Shown here one piece after another: positions 1 through 6,410 of a DNA stretch of 8,673 nucleotides. The notes under the pieces are model-generated. The model saw nothing but the letters and a program-made list of their open reading frames with translations, did not search any database and was not told where the DNA came from. The stretch is from the NCBI GenBank assembly GCA_007132685.1, contig SLOC01000041.1, positions 1-8,673 on the forward strand, in the 5' to 3' direction. The stretch comes from Candidatus Saccharimonadota bacterium (lineage in GTDB: Bacteria > Patescibacteriota > Saccharimonadia > Saccharimonadales > SLHW01). The position numbers were made by a program, and so were the translations under genes. Numbering within the stretch: position 1 is the first letter of the stretch; each line of letters starts with the position of its first letter.

Positions 1-14
1 TTGGACTGTCCGAA

Positions 15-31
15 GTCCGCCTCAGGCGGAC
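15..31. repeat. Palindromic repeat, copy 1
   Basis: The 17-nt sequence gtccgcctcaggcggac has perfect 8-bp arms around one central base. It shares a 16-nt core (TCCGCCTCAGGCGGAC) with the palindrome at 103-129 when that copy is read on the minus strand, so the two copies face each other about 70 bp apart, like a BIME built from two REP units. A run of six T (51-56) follows on the plus strand. The bases 23-27 and 46-50 (caggc/gcctg) can also pair directly ahead of this run, which would give a rough plus-strand terminator for a gene left of the window. Dispersed GC-rich palindromes of this kind occur in many CPR genomes; that is from memory and was not searched. Confidence 0.6.
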
Positions 32-102
32 AAGTTCCGCAGTGAGCCTGTTTTTTACTATCGGCTTAGTAGATATGTGGTGATTCGCCTGTCGTTTTTT
101 GG

Positions 103-129
103 GTTCCGTCCGCCTGAGGCGGATGGAAC
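103..129. repeat. Palindromic repeat, copy 2, at the 3' end of the ABC permease gene
   Basis: Two 13-bp arms (103-115 and 117-129) flank a single central G, with one G-T wobble, so the transcript can form a strong GC-rich hairpin with a small loop. It lies six bases past the permease stop codon. No U-tract follows on the minus strand (the bases there are CCCAAAAAAC), so it is not a canonical intrinsic terminator for that operon. It could protect the mRNA 3' end or simply be a dispersed repeat. The core matches copy 1 in inverted orientation. Confidence 0.6.
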
Positions 130-134
130 TATCT

Positions 135-1244
135 CTACTCCCAGCGAAACACCTTAAACGCAATCGCATAGATTACGATTAACCAACCCCCAAGCATCGC
201 CAGCTCCGGCCCAAGCTCCAACAAGGTTCGCCCCTCAGTGATAATGAGCCGTAAACCATCAATCAACGGCGTGAGTGGCAAAAAGTCAGAAGCAGTCTGC
301 AGCCAATCCGGCATCAAAAATCGTGGGAAAAACACGCCCGAGAGGAACATCATCGGAAACGCTACCAGGTTCGCTAGTGGCGCGGCTTGCATTTCGTTCT
401 TGGCCCAACCACCGGCCGCCAGTCCTACGCCAAACAGTACGACAGTACCGAGTATCGTAATGACTGCAAGACTTAGGTAATCTCCACGCATACTAACGTT
501 AAACAACAGGAGTGCCACGATAAACATTAGCGCAACTGCTAATAACCCGACGAACGAATTAGACAGCACATTCCCGGCGAAATACTGCCACACCTTTATT
601 GGCGTCGTGTTGTAGCGCCGTAGTATCCCCTTTTCCTTCATACGTGGAAAGACGGTCGTCGGACCGAACACGCCGAGCGACAATATCGTAAAACCGAGTA
701 AGCCTGAGAAGATATAATCTAGTGTGGTCAGGCCTTCGATTTCTGTCGCCTCTACGGCAACGTCAAATGGTGCTTCTACTGGTACAAGCTCAGCATTGAT
801 GCCAGCGAAGATACTCTCCATAATCGAGCCAAGTGTTACACCAGCCTGCTCATTTCCTCGGTCATACAATACTTCTGCCGTACCTGTCGGATAGCCCACA
901 TCAGGATTTACCGCGCCAAAGCCATCTGGCAGGGTGATTACCGCATCTATTGAGCCACGGTTCATCTGCTCCTGTGCATCATCGAGACCGGCTACTTCAT
1001 CATCCACGACGAATATTTCATTATCCCGGAGCCGCTCCTCGAAATCTGTTGCGAACTCAGTGCTCGATTCATTTATAAGCGCGATGTTAAACGAGATGTC
1101 GCGGTCCTGGCCGAACAGTCCACCAAATACTAATAGGAATATCAGTGGAAACACGAAGACAAAGAAAATGCCGACCTTATCGCGGAATAGTCGCTTGATA
1201 TCGATTCGGGCAAAGGTCAGTACTGGTAGTAGTTCTTTTTTCAT
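135..1244 (-). CDS. ABC-2 type transporter permease
   Basis: This 369-aa integral membrane protein is the permease half of an ABC exporter, of the group that handles drugs, lipids or Na+ (DrrB/NatB/YhgE-like ABC-2 family). The order is a short basic N-terminus, TM1 at about 26-44, a large extracytoplasmic domain at 47-175, then five hydrophobic segments at about 176-197, 222-249, 257-278, 287-308 and 347-366. The family-typical stretches are the RRYNTTPIKVWQY region (209-221), which follows TM2 and is the usual coupling segment, and the PMMFLSGVFFP motif (297-307) before a PLTPLIDGLR segment. The ATG lies 5 nt after the ATPase stop, with GGGAG (1253-1257) 8 nt upstream overlapping the end of the ATPase gene, so translation is probably coupled. 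The frame is intact although the partner ATPase is interrupted. The substrate cannot be told from sequence. Stop is TAG. Confidence 0.88.
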   Translation of the reverse strand: MKKELLPVLTFARIDIKRLFRDKVGIFFVFVFPLIFLLVFGGLFGQDRDISFNIALINESSTEFATDFEERLRDNEIFVVDDEVAGLDDAQEQMNRGSIDAVITLPDGFGAVNPDVGYPTGTAEVLYDRGNEQAGVTLGSIMESIFAGINAELVPVEAPFDVAVEATEIEGLTTLDYIFSGLLGFTILSLGVFGPTTVFPRMKEKGILRRYNTTPIKVWQYFAGNVLSNSFVGLLAVALMFIVALLLFNVSMRGDYLSLAVITILGTVVLFGVGLAAGGWAKNEMQAAPLANLVAFPMMFLSGVFFPRFLMPDWLQTASDFLPLTPLIDGLRLIITEGRTLLELGPELAMLGGWLIVIYAIAFKVFRWE

Positions 1245-1249
1245 AACGT

Positions 1250-2008
1250 TTACTCCCGCAGCTCCTTACCAGTCAGGTCAATAAAGACATCTTCGAGATC
1301 AGCCTGTTCGACTCGTTGTTCTTTCTTGAACCCGCGCTTCAGTAAATCAGCCACTAAGCGTTTCGGTGTATCGAGGGCAATGATTTTGCCGTTATCCATA
1401 ATAGCTACTCCGTCACAAAGCATCTCTGCCTCTTCCATGTAATGGGTTGTCAGGATAATAGTGACACCGCTGTCGCGAATCTTTCTGATGAGCTCCCACA
1501 AGTTACGCCGTGACTGCGGATCTAGACCAGTTGTTGGCTCATCCAGAAATAAGACTTTTGGTTCGTTCACTAACGCCGTAGCTATCGAAAACCGCTGGCG
1601 CTGTCCGCCGGAGAGCTTCTCTGGGTAGGCGCTTGCCTTCTCTGTAAGCTGCACATGCTCGAGTATTTCCATCGGGTCAACGGTTCTACCGTATGTCGAG
1701 GCGAAGAACTTAATCAGCTCTGTGAGTTTGGTCTTTTCTTCAAACGAAGCCGTCTGAGGCTATACACCAATAATCTGTTTTATCTTGCGGGGGCTTTTTG
1801 ATACATCTATACCGTCAAGTTGCGCTGTGCCACCATCAATCGGTCGCATGGTCTCTATCATCTCGAGCGTCGTCGTCTTGCCGGCACCGTTCGGGCCAAG
1901 TATGCCAAAGATTTCGCCTTTCTTTACCTCAAAAGTTACATCGTCAACAACTGTCGTGTTTCCGTAAACCTTCTTTAGGTCAGTGACCGTAAGGATTGGT
2001 TTTTTCAT
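1250..2008 (-). pseudogene. ABC transporter ATPase interrupted by an in-frame TAG
   Basis: One continuous frame of 252 codons encodes a complete drug-exporter type ABC ATPase apart from a TAG at codon 83 (1760-1762). The N-terminal part (codons 1-82) has the Walker A GPNGAGKTT at 38-46. After the TAG come PQ (84-85, Q85 being the Q-loop glutamine), the signature LSGGQ at 132-136, Walker B VLFLDEP at 152-158 with catalytic E157, the D-loop, and the H-loop His189 in TTHYMEEAE. The C-terminus, LEDVFIDLTG, is typical of the family. Relatives commonly read IGVQxQ here, so CAG to TAG by one transition is the simplest origin. There is no frameshift and no lost segment. The internal ATG at codon 113 (1672) has no Shine-Dalgarno sequence and would give a fragment without Walker A. 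The gene may be a recent pseudogene, a sequencing or assembly error, or a readthrough case. The permease gene follows after 5 nt. Confidence 0.85.
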
Positions 2009-2018
2009 CTTACCTATC

Positions 2019-2029
2019 AGTATATATCA
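2019..2029 (-). promoter_or_regulatory. Extended -10 promoter of the ABC operon
   Basis: On the minus strand TG-A-TATATA (2029-2021) forms an extended -10; the overlapping TATACT (2024-2019) is an alternative. The ATG lies 10-12 nt downstream of the box, which would leave a leader of only a few nucleotides. An AGG (2015-2013) lies just before the start and might act as a weak ribosome site. No convincing -35 is present, because that position is an AT-rich tract beside the terminator. Confidence 0.45.
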
Positions 2030-2048
2030 AAATCAATAAATAAATAAA

Positions 2049-2075
2049 AAACTGCTCCAAATTTCGGAGCAGTTT
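2049..2075 (-). terminator. Intrinsic terminator after the 65-aa gene
   Basis: A perfect 10-bp stem (2049-2058 with 2066-2075, core ctgctcc/ggagcag) encloses a 7-nt loop. On the minus strand it is followed by a T-rich tract (TTTTTATTTA). It lies 24 bp beyond the stop of the 65-aa gene and just ahead of the ABC operon promoter, so it insulates the two units. Confidence 0.85.
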
Positions 2076-2098
2076 ATTATTCAGCTAACGAGTGCTGG

Positions 2099-2296
2099 TT
2101 ATTTTCGCTTTACAGTCAAGAAACCGTTTCGCGGGTTCTCGTTGACTTCCATGTCGCCTGGAAGATCAGTAGCTGTCTCTGGTCGCTCGTCTTTACTAAA
2201 GTAATAGATTGTTTGTTGCTTTCCACCGCGCAAGGTTACTTCTTTTGAATTTAGATAGTATGTAACACCCTTTGAGTTTGTGTGCTTGTAAGCCAT
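2099..2296 (-). CDS. Small conserved basic protein, function unknown
   Basis: The product is 65 aa and soluble, with no signal peptide or TM segment. It is rich in Lys, Thr and Tyr and has three blocks: an N-terminal HTNSKGVTYYLNSKEV strand-like segment (5-20), a glycine turn LRGGKQQTIYYFS (22-34), and a C-terminal ENPRNGFLTVKRK (53-65). The alternation of polar and aromatic residues suggests a small beta-sheet fold. Similar short proteins occur repeatedly in CPR genomes as far as I recall, but I know of no assigned function. The ATG is preceded by GGGAG (2308-2312) 11 nt away and by a good promoter, so expression is likely substantial. It is monocistronic: divergent from the 225-aa gene upstream and closed by a terminator downstream. 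The complete signal set makes this a real gene despite its size. Confidence 0.8.
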   Translation of the reverse strand: MAYKHTNSKGVTYYLNSKEVTLRGGKQQTIYYFSKDERPETATDLPGDMEVNENPRNGFLTVKRK

Positions 2297-2340
2297 TGTT
2301 ACTACATCTCCCTCTCTTTAGATTAAGTGATAGTGCCTCT

Positions 2341-2370
2341 ACGATACTCCTGTCACACTAGAGTTGTCAA
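2341..2370 (-). promoter_or_regulatory. Sigma-70-type promoter of the 65-aa gene
   Basis: A consensus -35 TTGACA lies on the minus strand at 2370-2365. An 18-bp spacer leads to TATCGT at 2346-2341, which matches the -10 consensus at four of six positions. The expected transcript start leaves a leader of about 35-40 nt containing the GGGAG ribosome site. It is the only perfect -35 hexamer I found in the window. Confidence 0.6.
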
Positions 2371-2424
2371 GGGGTCGTCGTAATTTTGACCTATGTTATG
2401 GATTTAGCTTGGCTCTAAAATATG

Positions 2425-2454
2425 TTGCACCGTAAGCTGCTTATGATTTACAAT
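2425..2454 (+). promoter_or_regulatory. Probable promoter of the 225-aa gene
   Basis: TTGCAC (2425-2430) and TACAAT (2449-2454) are separated by 18 bp and lie about 48 bp upstream of the ATG at 2502. The -10 is good and the -35 weak. It runs divergently from the promoter at 2341-2370, with about 55 bp between the two -35 boxes. Confidence 0.5.
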
Positions 2455-2501
2455 GTAGCTTGTAGTAAAGAACAAAATCTAAAAAGGTGGTTAAACGTTC
2501 T

Positions 2502-3179
2502 ATGGAATTCAATCGAGGCGGCAGACCGTCGCAACCTACAACAAACAGCACGCCAGGTGGCGCTACTCCTCCGTCAAGTGCGGGACCAAGCCAGCGCAAG
2601 TCGACTGACTCTAAAAAAGGTGGCGCGAAGAGCAAGATTTTCAACCTAAAGTTTGCTTCTGTGGCATTACTATTCTCAGCTACTCTATTAGTCGTAGCGT
2701 TGCTCGTATTTCTTGCAGTCAGCAAGCCTAGAAGCGAAGCTACATTCGTAGAAAATGACAAATACCAAGCCGTTTTCCTAAATGGTGGGCAAGTATACTT
2801 CGGGCAAGTAACCCATCTAAACAATAGTTATCTACGACTGGTAGATATCTATTACCTACGAGTGAATCAACAAGTACAACCGGCTGAAGGTGAAGACGTG
2901 CCTATACCACAAGAGGGTGATATATCTCTCGTGAAGCTCGGTTGTGAGCTACACGGACCTGAAGACGAGATGCTCGTTAATATGGATCAGATAATCTTCT
3001 GGGAGAACCTACGGCCAGATGGACAGGTGTCTGAGGCAATCGCTACCTTCAAGGATGAAAACCCAGACGGGCAAGATTGTGAAGTTCCTGAACAGGCCGG
3101 CGTACCAGAACAGCAAGTACCGGCAGTTGATGATGGTACTGGCAATGAGTTCGGTGCACCTGAAGAAGACGAAGAATAG
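2502..3179 (+). CDS. Single-pass membrane protein with a YFGQ-type exposed domain, unknown function
   Basis: The product has 225 aa from the ATG at 2502. I chose this start because AAAAAGGTGGTTA (2481-2493) matches an extended Shine-Dalgarno at good distance; the in-frame GTG at 2487 lies inside that site. Residues 1-45 are disordered and rich in Pro, Ser, Gly and Lys. One hydrophobic helix follows at about 51-73, then an exposed domain of about 150 aa starting with KYQAVFLNGGQVYFGQV (87-103) and a DIYYLRV segment (115-121). It contains two cysteines (C148, C193) and ends in an acidic Glu/Pro-rich tail. The positive N-terminal flank predicts the N-terminus inside and the domain outside. I recall similar YQAVFL/QVYFG proteins in other CPR genomes, without known function. 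The gene is monocistronic and followed by a strong terminator. Stop is TAG. Confidence 0.8.
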   Translation: MEFNRGGRPSQPTTNSTPGGATPPSSAGPSQRKSTDSKKGGAKSKIFNLKFASVALLFSATLLVVALLVFLAVSKPRSEATFVENDKYQAVFLNGGQVYFGQVTHLNNSYLRLVDIYYLRVNQQVQPAEGEDVPIPQEGDISLVKLGCELHGPEDEMLVNMDQIIFWENLRPDGQVSEAIATFKDENPDGQDCEVPEQAGVPEQQVPAVDDGTGNEFGAPEEDEE

Positions 3180-3200
3180 TTCATACATAGCCCTAGCGGC

Positions 3201-3234
3201 ATAAAACATCGGGTGTTCGAGCCCGATGTTTTAT
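3201..3234. terminator. Bidirectional intrinsic terminator
   Basis: A perfect 13-bp stem (3201-3213 with 3222-3234, core aaaacatcggg/cccgatgtttt) encloses an 8-nt loop. The A-rich left arm and T-rich right arm extended by ATTTT on the plus strand make it usable from both sides. It lies between the ends of two convergent genes, 21 bp after the plus-strand stop and 13 bp after the minus-strand stop. Confidence 0.88.
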
Positions 3235-3247
3235 TTTGAACAAGTTA

Positions 3248-3856
3248 TCAGTTTTCTAGTCTCTTCTTAAACCAAAGTTCAAGTAGAAATCGTGCGGCGA
3301 ATAAGACCAAGCTGATACCGCCTGCTAATAGGCTCCAGCCAGCAAGGTCTGGCGACCAACGAGGTGAGGCAAAGTCAAACTGATACAGCTCTTTAGGCAC
3401 TGGGCGGACTTGCACACCTTGCTCCCGAATATAAGATTCGACACACTGTACTCTACCGTTTGCGAGTTGCCCGCTCGGATATCGCTCCTCGCAAATCCGC
3501 TCGGCTTCAGCATAGACTGATTCGTTCTGTTCTCTTGCCCGATCACGTTCGGCCTGACGTAATCGCTCGTACTCATGAGTAAGTTGAATCGGCGGCCGAA
3601 TAGCGTCATCGCTAGGCACAAGGTCAGTGTTCATGTGTGAATGTACGTGTTGGCGCAAATCTCGGAGCGCCTCTTCTATGCCTTCGCCTGCTTCATCTGC
3701 CTGAAATACCGCTTCTTTCAGCTCCAACATTTGCAGGTTGTTTTGCCTGAGTGCAAACGCCGCAACACTAAAGAATACTACTGCCGCCAGTAAAAAATAC
3801 CACCCGGAAAGCGGTTGGAATTTTCTATGGATATAATGCAGCTCACGTTTTCGCAA
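3248..3856 (-). CDS. Two-TM membrane protein with a coiled-coil-like outer domain, unknown function
   Basis: The product has 202 aa and begins at a TTG. AAGGAG (3869-3864) lies 7 nt upstream, which decides this start. A basic N-terminus (MRKRELHYIHRKF) leads into TM1 at about 19-37. Then comes a charged domain of about 130 aa, mostly helical and rich in Glu, Arg and Gln, probably coiled coil around 43-72 and 95-120. TM2 lies at about 171-193, with a basic cytoplasmic tail. Two cysteines (C122, C138) in the external loop could form a disulfide. A conserved-looking FDFASPRWSPDLAGWSLL segment (160-177) runs into TM2. I recognise the architecture as one recurrent in Saccharibacteria but know of no function. 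It follows the MFS gene by 34 bp and also has its own promoter. It is the only gene in the window ending in TGA. Confidence 0.8.
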   Translation of the reverse strand: MRKRELHYIHRKFQPLSGWYFLLAAVVFFSVAAFALRQNNLQMLELKEAVFQADEAGEGIEEALRDLRQHVHSHMNTDLVPSDDAIRPPIQLTHEYERLRQAERDRAREQNESVYAEAERICEERYPSGQLANGRVQCVESYIREQGVQVRPVPKELYQFDFASPRWSPDLAGWSLLAGGISLVLFAARFLLELWFKKRLEN

Positions 3857-3889
3857 AAGTCTTCTCCTTTTTAGCGGCTACTACAGTAC

Positions 3890-3917
3890 ATTATAAACCG
3901 CGGAACTTCTCTGTCAT
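3890..3917 (-). promoter_or_regulatory. Internal promoter overlapping the MFS stop codon
   Basis: On the minus strand ATGACA (3917-3912, five of six matches to the -35 consensus) and a perfect TATAAT (3895-3890) are separated by 16 bp. The -10 contains the TAA stop of the MFS gene. The transcript would start about 25-27 nt before the TTG of the 202-aa gene and include its AAGGAG site, so that gene can be expressed independently of the transporter. Confidence 0.65.
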
Positions 3918-5090
3918 AGTCAGCAAGTTAGCCAGTCCAGCCAAGAAGAACCCGACAATTAAGGCGATTTCGAAGCTAAATAATACCCCTACAGCTATCA
4001 GTAGTACCCATGAAAGCGACTTTATAAGTGCTCCCCAGGCCTCCATGACTGAGATATAAATTATCCGATTACCCGGTAGATCATCGGCAGCATCATACAT
4101 ACCTTTTTGATACGCTATGCGCATCGCAATGGCCGACGATTCCCCTGCAGTATTTACGACAAAGGCAAACGGTAAAGAGTTAACAAACGGCTTGCTAAAT
4201 TGTATGAACATATCGGAGATGAGGGAGATATGTAGTAGCTCTCGGCCACGACGCTTATCAACCAGCTTGCCAATCGCAAAGGCGGTGAAAATTGACACTA
4301 GGAAGCCGACCGAACTCAATGTACCAAGCTCAAGATATACATTGGTGCCGAGAGCAAACAACGCTAAATAGAGCGGCCAGATTGTCACTGACAACTGATG
4401 CGTTATCGTTATACCGGCATAGGAAAGTATGTCTCTTTTGACTGCCGAGAGGCGTAGATTTCGAAATCTAATTTTTTGCCTAGTTTTAACAGCTTCACCT
4501 GATGTTATCAGCGGAATGATTCCAACCAATAGCATCGCTGTCATAGCCACGAAAATGTATTGTGGCCCAAAAATAGTTGCGATAATACCGCCTACCAGTG
4601 GACCGACTGCGCCACCAACTCGCTGAACGATATTTGCAAACCCAGTCTCTTTGCCCCCATGATTACTATGCTTAACCTTTGAAAAGTCTACGTGATACGC
4701 GGTGAAGAATAGCGTATTCGACGCAGCATACAGGGTTGCCAGTAGCCATAATGGCCAGCTGTACTCTGGTAATGTCATAAATGCCAGAGAGGAAAGCAAA
4801 AGAAGACCGAAGCTATAGAGTATCGTGTGCTTCGGGCCAAATCGGGCCACGATAAAAGCTGTTGGCACATGTAATACCGCTCTTGCAATAAAGTACGTCA
4901 CATAAAACAAAAAGATAGCAAGCAGCGAGTGACCTAAGTCATAGAGAAATATCGGTATAAATATACCTACTAGACTCACTGCCATCACGCGGAAGAAGGT
5001 GCTTATATAAATCTGACTTAGCTCATCGAATGATGCATCGCGCCAAAAATGTCGATGCCGAAGTAATCGATATAAGATTCTTTTTATCAT
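3891..5090 (-). CDS. Major facilitator superfamily transporter
   Basis: This 399-aa polytopic membrane protein has about 10-12 hydrophobic segments in two halves, separated by a basic cytoplasmic loop at about 197-220 (VKTRQKIRFRNLRLSAVKRD). The loop GKLVDKRRGRELL (274-286) resembles MFS motif A between TM8 and TM9. The corresponding place in the N-terminal half is the shorter VARFGPKHT (81-89). A GxxGPLxGG segment (159-168) in the fifth helix region resembles the antiporter-type motif C. The AYHVDFSKVKHSNHGGKETG stretch (131-150) is characteristic of an MFS branch that I associate with CPR bacteria. The N-terminus carries many Arg/His residues before the first helix. The substrate cannot be inferred. 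It is divergent from the Mur ligase gene, with 39 bp between the starts, and is followed on the same strand by the 202-aa gene. The ATG has only a weak purine-rich AGAAAAGAAA upstream. Confidence 0.82.
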   Translation of the reverse strand: MIKRILYRLLRHRHFWRDASFDELSQIYISTFFRVMAVSLVGIFIPIFLYDLGHSLLAIFLFYVTYFIARAVLHVPTAFIVARFGPKHTILYSFGLLLLSSLAFMTLPEYSWPLWLLATLYAASNTLFFTAYHVDFSKVKHSNHGGKETGFANIVQRVGGAVGPLVGGIIATIFGPQYIFVAMTAMLLVGIIPLITSGEAVKTRQKIRFRNLRLSAVKRDILSYAGITITHQLSVTIWPLYLALFALGTNVYLELGTLSSVGFLVSIFTAFAIGKLVDKRRGRELLHISLISDMFIQFSKPFVNSLPFAFVVNTAGESSAIAMRIAYQKGMYDAADDLPGNRIIYISVMEAWGALIKSLSWVLLIAVGVLFSFEIALIVGFFLAGLANLLTMTEKFRGL

Positions 5091-5113
5091 TTTTATTTCT
5101 TTTCTGTACTGTC

Positions 5114-5123
5114 AGTGTACCAT
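5114..5123. promoter_or_regulatory. Overlapping divergent -10 elements, MFS gene and Mur ligase
   Basis: On the minus strand TG-G-TACACT (5122-5114) is an extended -10 that would drive the MFS gene with a leader of about 16 nt. On the plus strand TACCAT (5118-5123) lies 6 nt ahead of the Mur ligase ATG at 5130, which would place the transcript start on or next to the start codon (leaderless). The two elements share 5118-5122, so polymerase probably cannot occupy both. No clear -35 is seen for either. The plus-strand element is the less certain one. Confidence 0.4.
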
Positions 5124-5129
5124 AGAAGC

Positions 5130-6410
5130 ATGCATATTTTCTTTAGTGGCATCGGTGGTACTGCGATTGGTCCGCTCGCACAAATTGCAACGCAAGCCGG
5201 CTTTACGGTCTCTGGTTCCGACAAGCAGGCCTCTGACTATACGGACTATCTGGCACAACAAGGGGTAGACTTTCATATAGGTCAATCAAAAGACCAGATT
5301 GCAAAACTGCACCAGGAAAAACCGATTGATTGGTACGTATACTCATCAGCAGTTGCCATGGAGCAAAGTCAGCCTGAAGAGTTACTTTTTTGCCAGGAAC
5401 ATGATATCAAGACGTCTAAACGTGACGAGCTCATTAATCATATCTTGAAGCAAACTGGCCAGAAGATGATTGCTATTGCCGGAACACACGGCAAAACCAC
5501 TACTACTGCAATGGTTATATGGTTGTATAAGCAATTAGATATCCCGATTAGCTACTCTATCGGGGCAAAAATCCCTTTTGGTGACATGGGACAGTTTAAT
5601 CAAGCTGCTGAGTATTTTGTCTACGAAGCTGATGAATACGATCGAAACTTCCTGTCATTTCATCCAGCGCTCAGTATCATCGCCGGTATTGACTGGGACC
5701 ATCCGGATATCTACCCTACTCGAGAGTCATACAATCAGGCTTTTCAGCAGTTTATTAACCAATCCGACAGCACTTATGTATGGCAGGATGATGCCAAAAA
5801 ACTAGACCTGAAGCCACGTGAGAACATAACGATTCTTGAAAAGACTGACCTTGCGAATAGATTCAATCTAGTTGGAGGCGTAAACCGTGAAAACGCCGCC
5901 ATAGTAGTTGAGGCCATTACTGATGCGCTCGACAGCGCAGACAAAGACACACTAATTACACAAATGAACCAATTCCCTGGTTTAAGTCGGCGCTTCGAGG
6001 AGCTTGCCCCGAATCTATTTACAGACTACGCCCATACTCCGGCCAAAATTCGTGGGGCAATCGACATTGCTAAAGAGCACGCCGACAACGAGGTGGTAGT
6101 GGTATATGAAGGACTTCACAACACCCGACAACACTTCATAAAAGACGAGTTAGTAGATGTATTTAGCGGAGCCAAAAAGGTCTATATCGTACCTAGCTAC
6201 CGCGCACGCGAGGACGAATCACTCGAAGACTTAACACCTGAAAAGCTATCTGAAATTATCTCTGGAATGGATAGCGCCCCGTCAGAGCTTAATCAAGACT
6301 TACTAGACGCAATCGAGCAACATCGCCAAGCCGGTGACCTCGTGCTGTGCCTATCAGCTGGTGGTGGCGGTAGTCTCGATGAATGGCTTAGGCAAAACGT
6401 TACAAACTAG
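5130..6410 (+). CDS. murC: UDP-N-acetylmuramate--L-alanine ligase (MurC/Mpl-type Mur ligase)
   Basis: Mur ligases of this type join L-alanine (MurC) or a recycled peptide (Mpl) to UDP-N-acetylmuramate with ATP, in cytoplasmic peptidoglycan precursor synthesis. Counting from the ATG at 5130 (426 aa), the N-terminal Rossmann domain opens with MHIFFSGIGGT, the usual MurC/Mpl start and my reason for preferring this ATG to the GTG at 5115. The ATP P-loop GTHGKTTTT lies at 118-126, the acidic EADEYD metal/UDP-binding region at 166-171, WDHPDIYPT at about 189-197, NREN at 252-255, PGLSRRFE at 283-290, and the C-terminal domain motif DYAHTP at 299-304. MurC usually reads DDYGHHP at this last site and Mpl DDFAHHP, so the gene is a variant between the two. 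It is slightly short for MurC. It stands alone, away from any dcw cluster. No Shine-Dalgarno is visible. It overlaps the mazG-like gene by 4 bp at the end. Confidence 0.82.
   Translation: MHIFFSGIGGTAIGPLAQIATQAGFTVSGSDKQASDYTDYLAQQGVDFHIGQSKDQIAKLHQEKPIDWYVYSSAVAMEQSQPEELLFCQEHDIKTSKRDELINHILKQTGQKMIAIAGTHGKTTTTAMVIWLYKQLDIPISYSIGAKIPFGDMGQFNQAAEYFVYEADEYDRNFLSFHPALSIIAGIDWDHPDIYPTRESYNQAFQQFINQSDSTYVWQDDAKKLDLKPRENITILEKTDLANRFNLVGGVNRENAAIVVEAITDALDSADKDTLITQMNQFPGLSRRFEELAPNLFTDYAHTPAKIRGAIDIAKEHADNEVVVVYEGLHNTRQHFIKDELVDVFSGAKKVYIVPSYRAREDESLEDLTPEKLSEIISGMDSAPSELNQDLLDAIEQHRQAGDLVLCLSAGGGGSLDEWLRQNVTN

Noticed and set aside
1..45. Plus-strand open frame from the left edge to TGA at 43-45
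   Set aside because: It is only 14 codons and is mostly the palindromic repeat; nothing supports it as a gene end.
1250..1672. Downstream half of the ATPase as an independent gene starting at ATG 1672
   Set aside because: It has no ribosome site or promoter. It starts in mid-domain and lacks Walker A, while the sequence between the stop and this ATG still encodes family-typical residues.
1748..1761. Short inverted repeat (agcc/ggct) overlapping the nonsense codon and sharing GCCTCAG with the 1-130 palindromes
   Set aside because: The arms are only 4 bp and the bases are explained by the expected PQTAS codons, so insertion of the repeat is not supported.
1250..2008. Genome-wide amber recoding (UAG read as Gln), as in some phages
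   Set aside because: TAG is the natural stop of five other genes here, at conserved C-terminal ends, so a global reassignment does not fit.
2487..2501. GTG at 2487 as the start of the 225-aa protein
   Set aside because: The GTG is part of the best Shine-Dalgarno match, which is correctly spaced for ATG 2502.
5115..5129. GTG at 5115 as the Mur ligase start
   Set aside because: It adds five residues before the conserved MHIFFSGIGG start, has no ribosome site, and lies in the presumed promoter.
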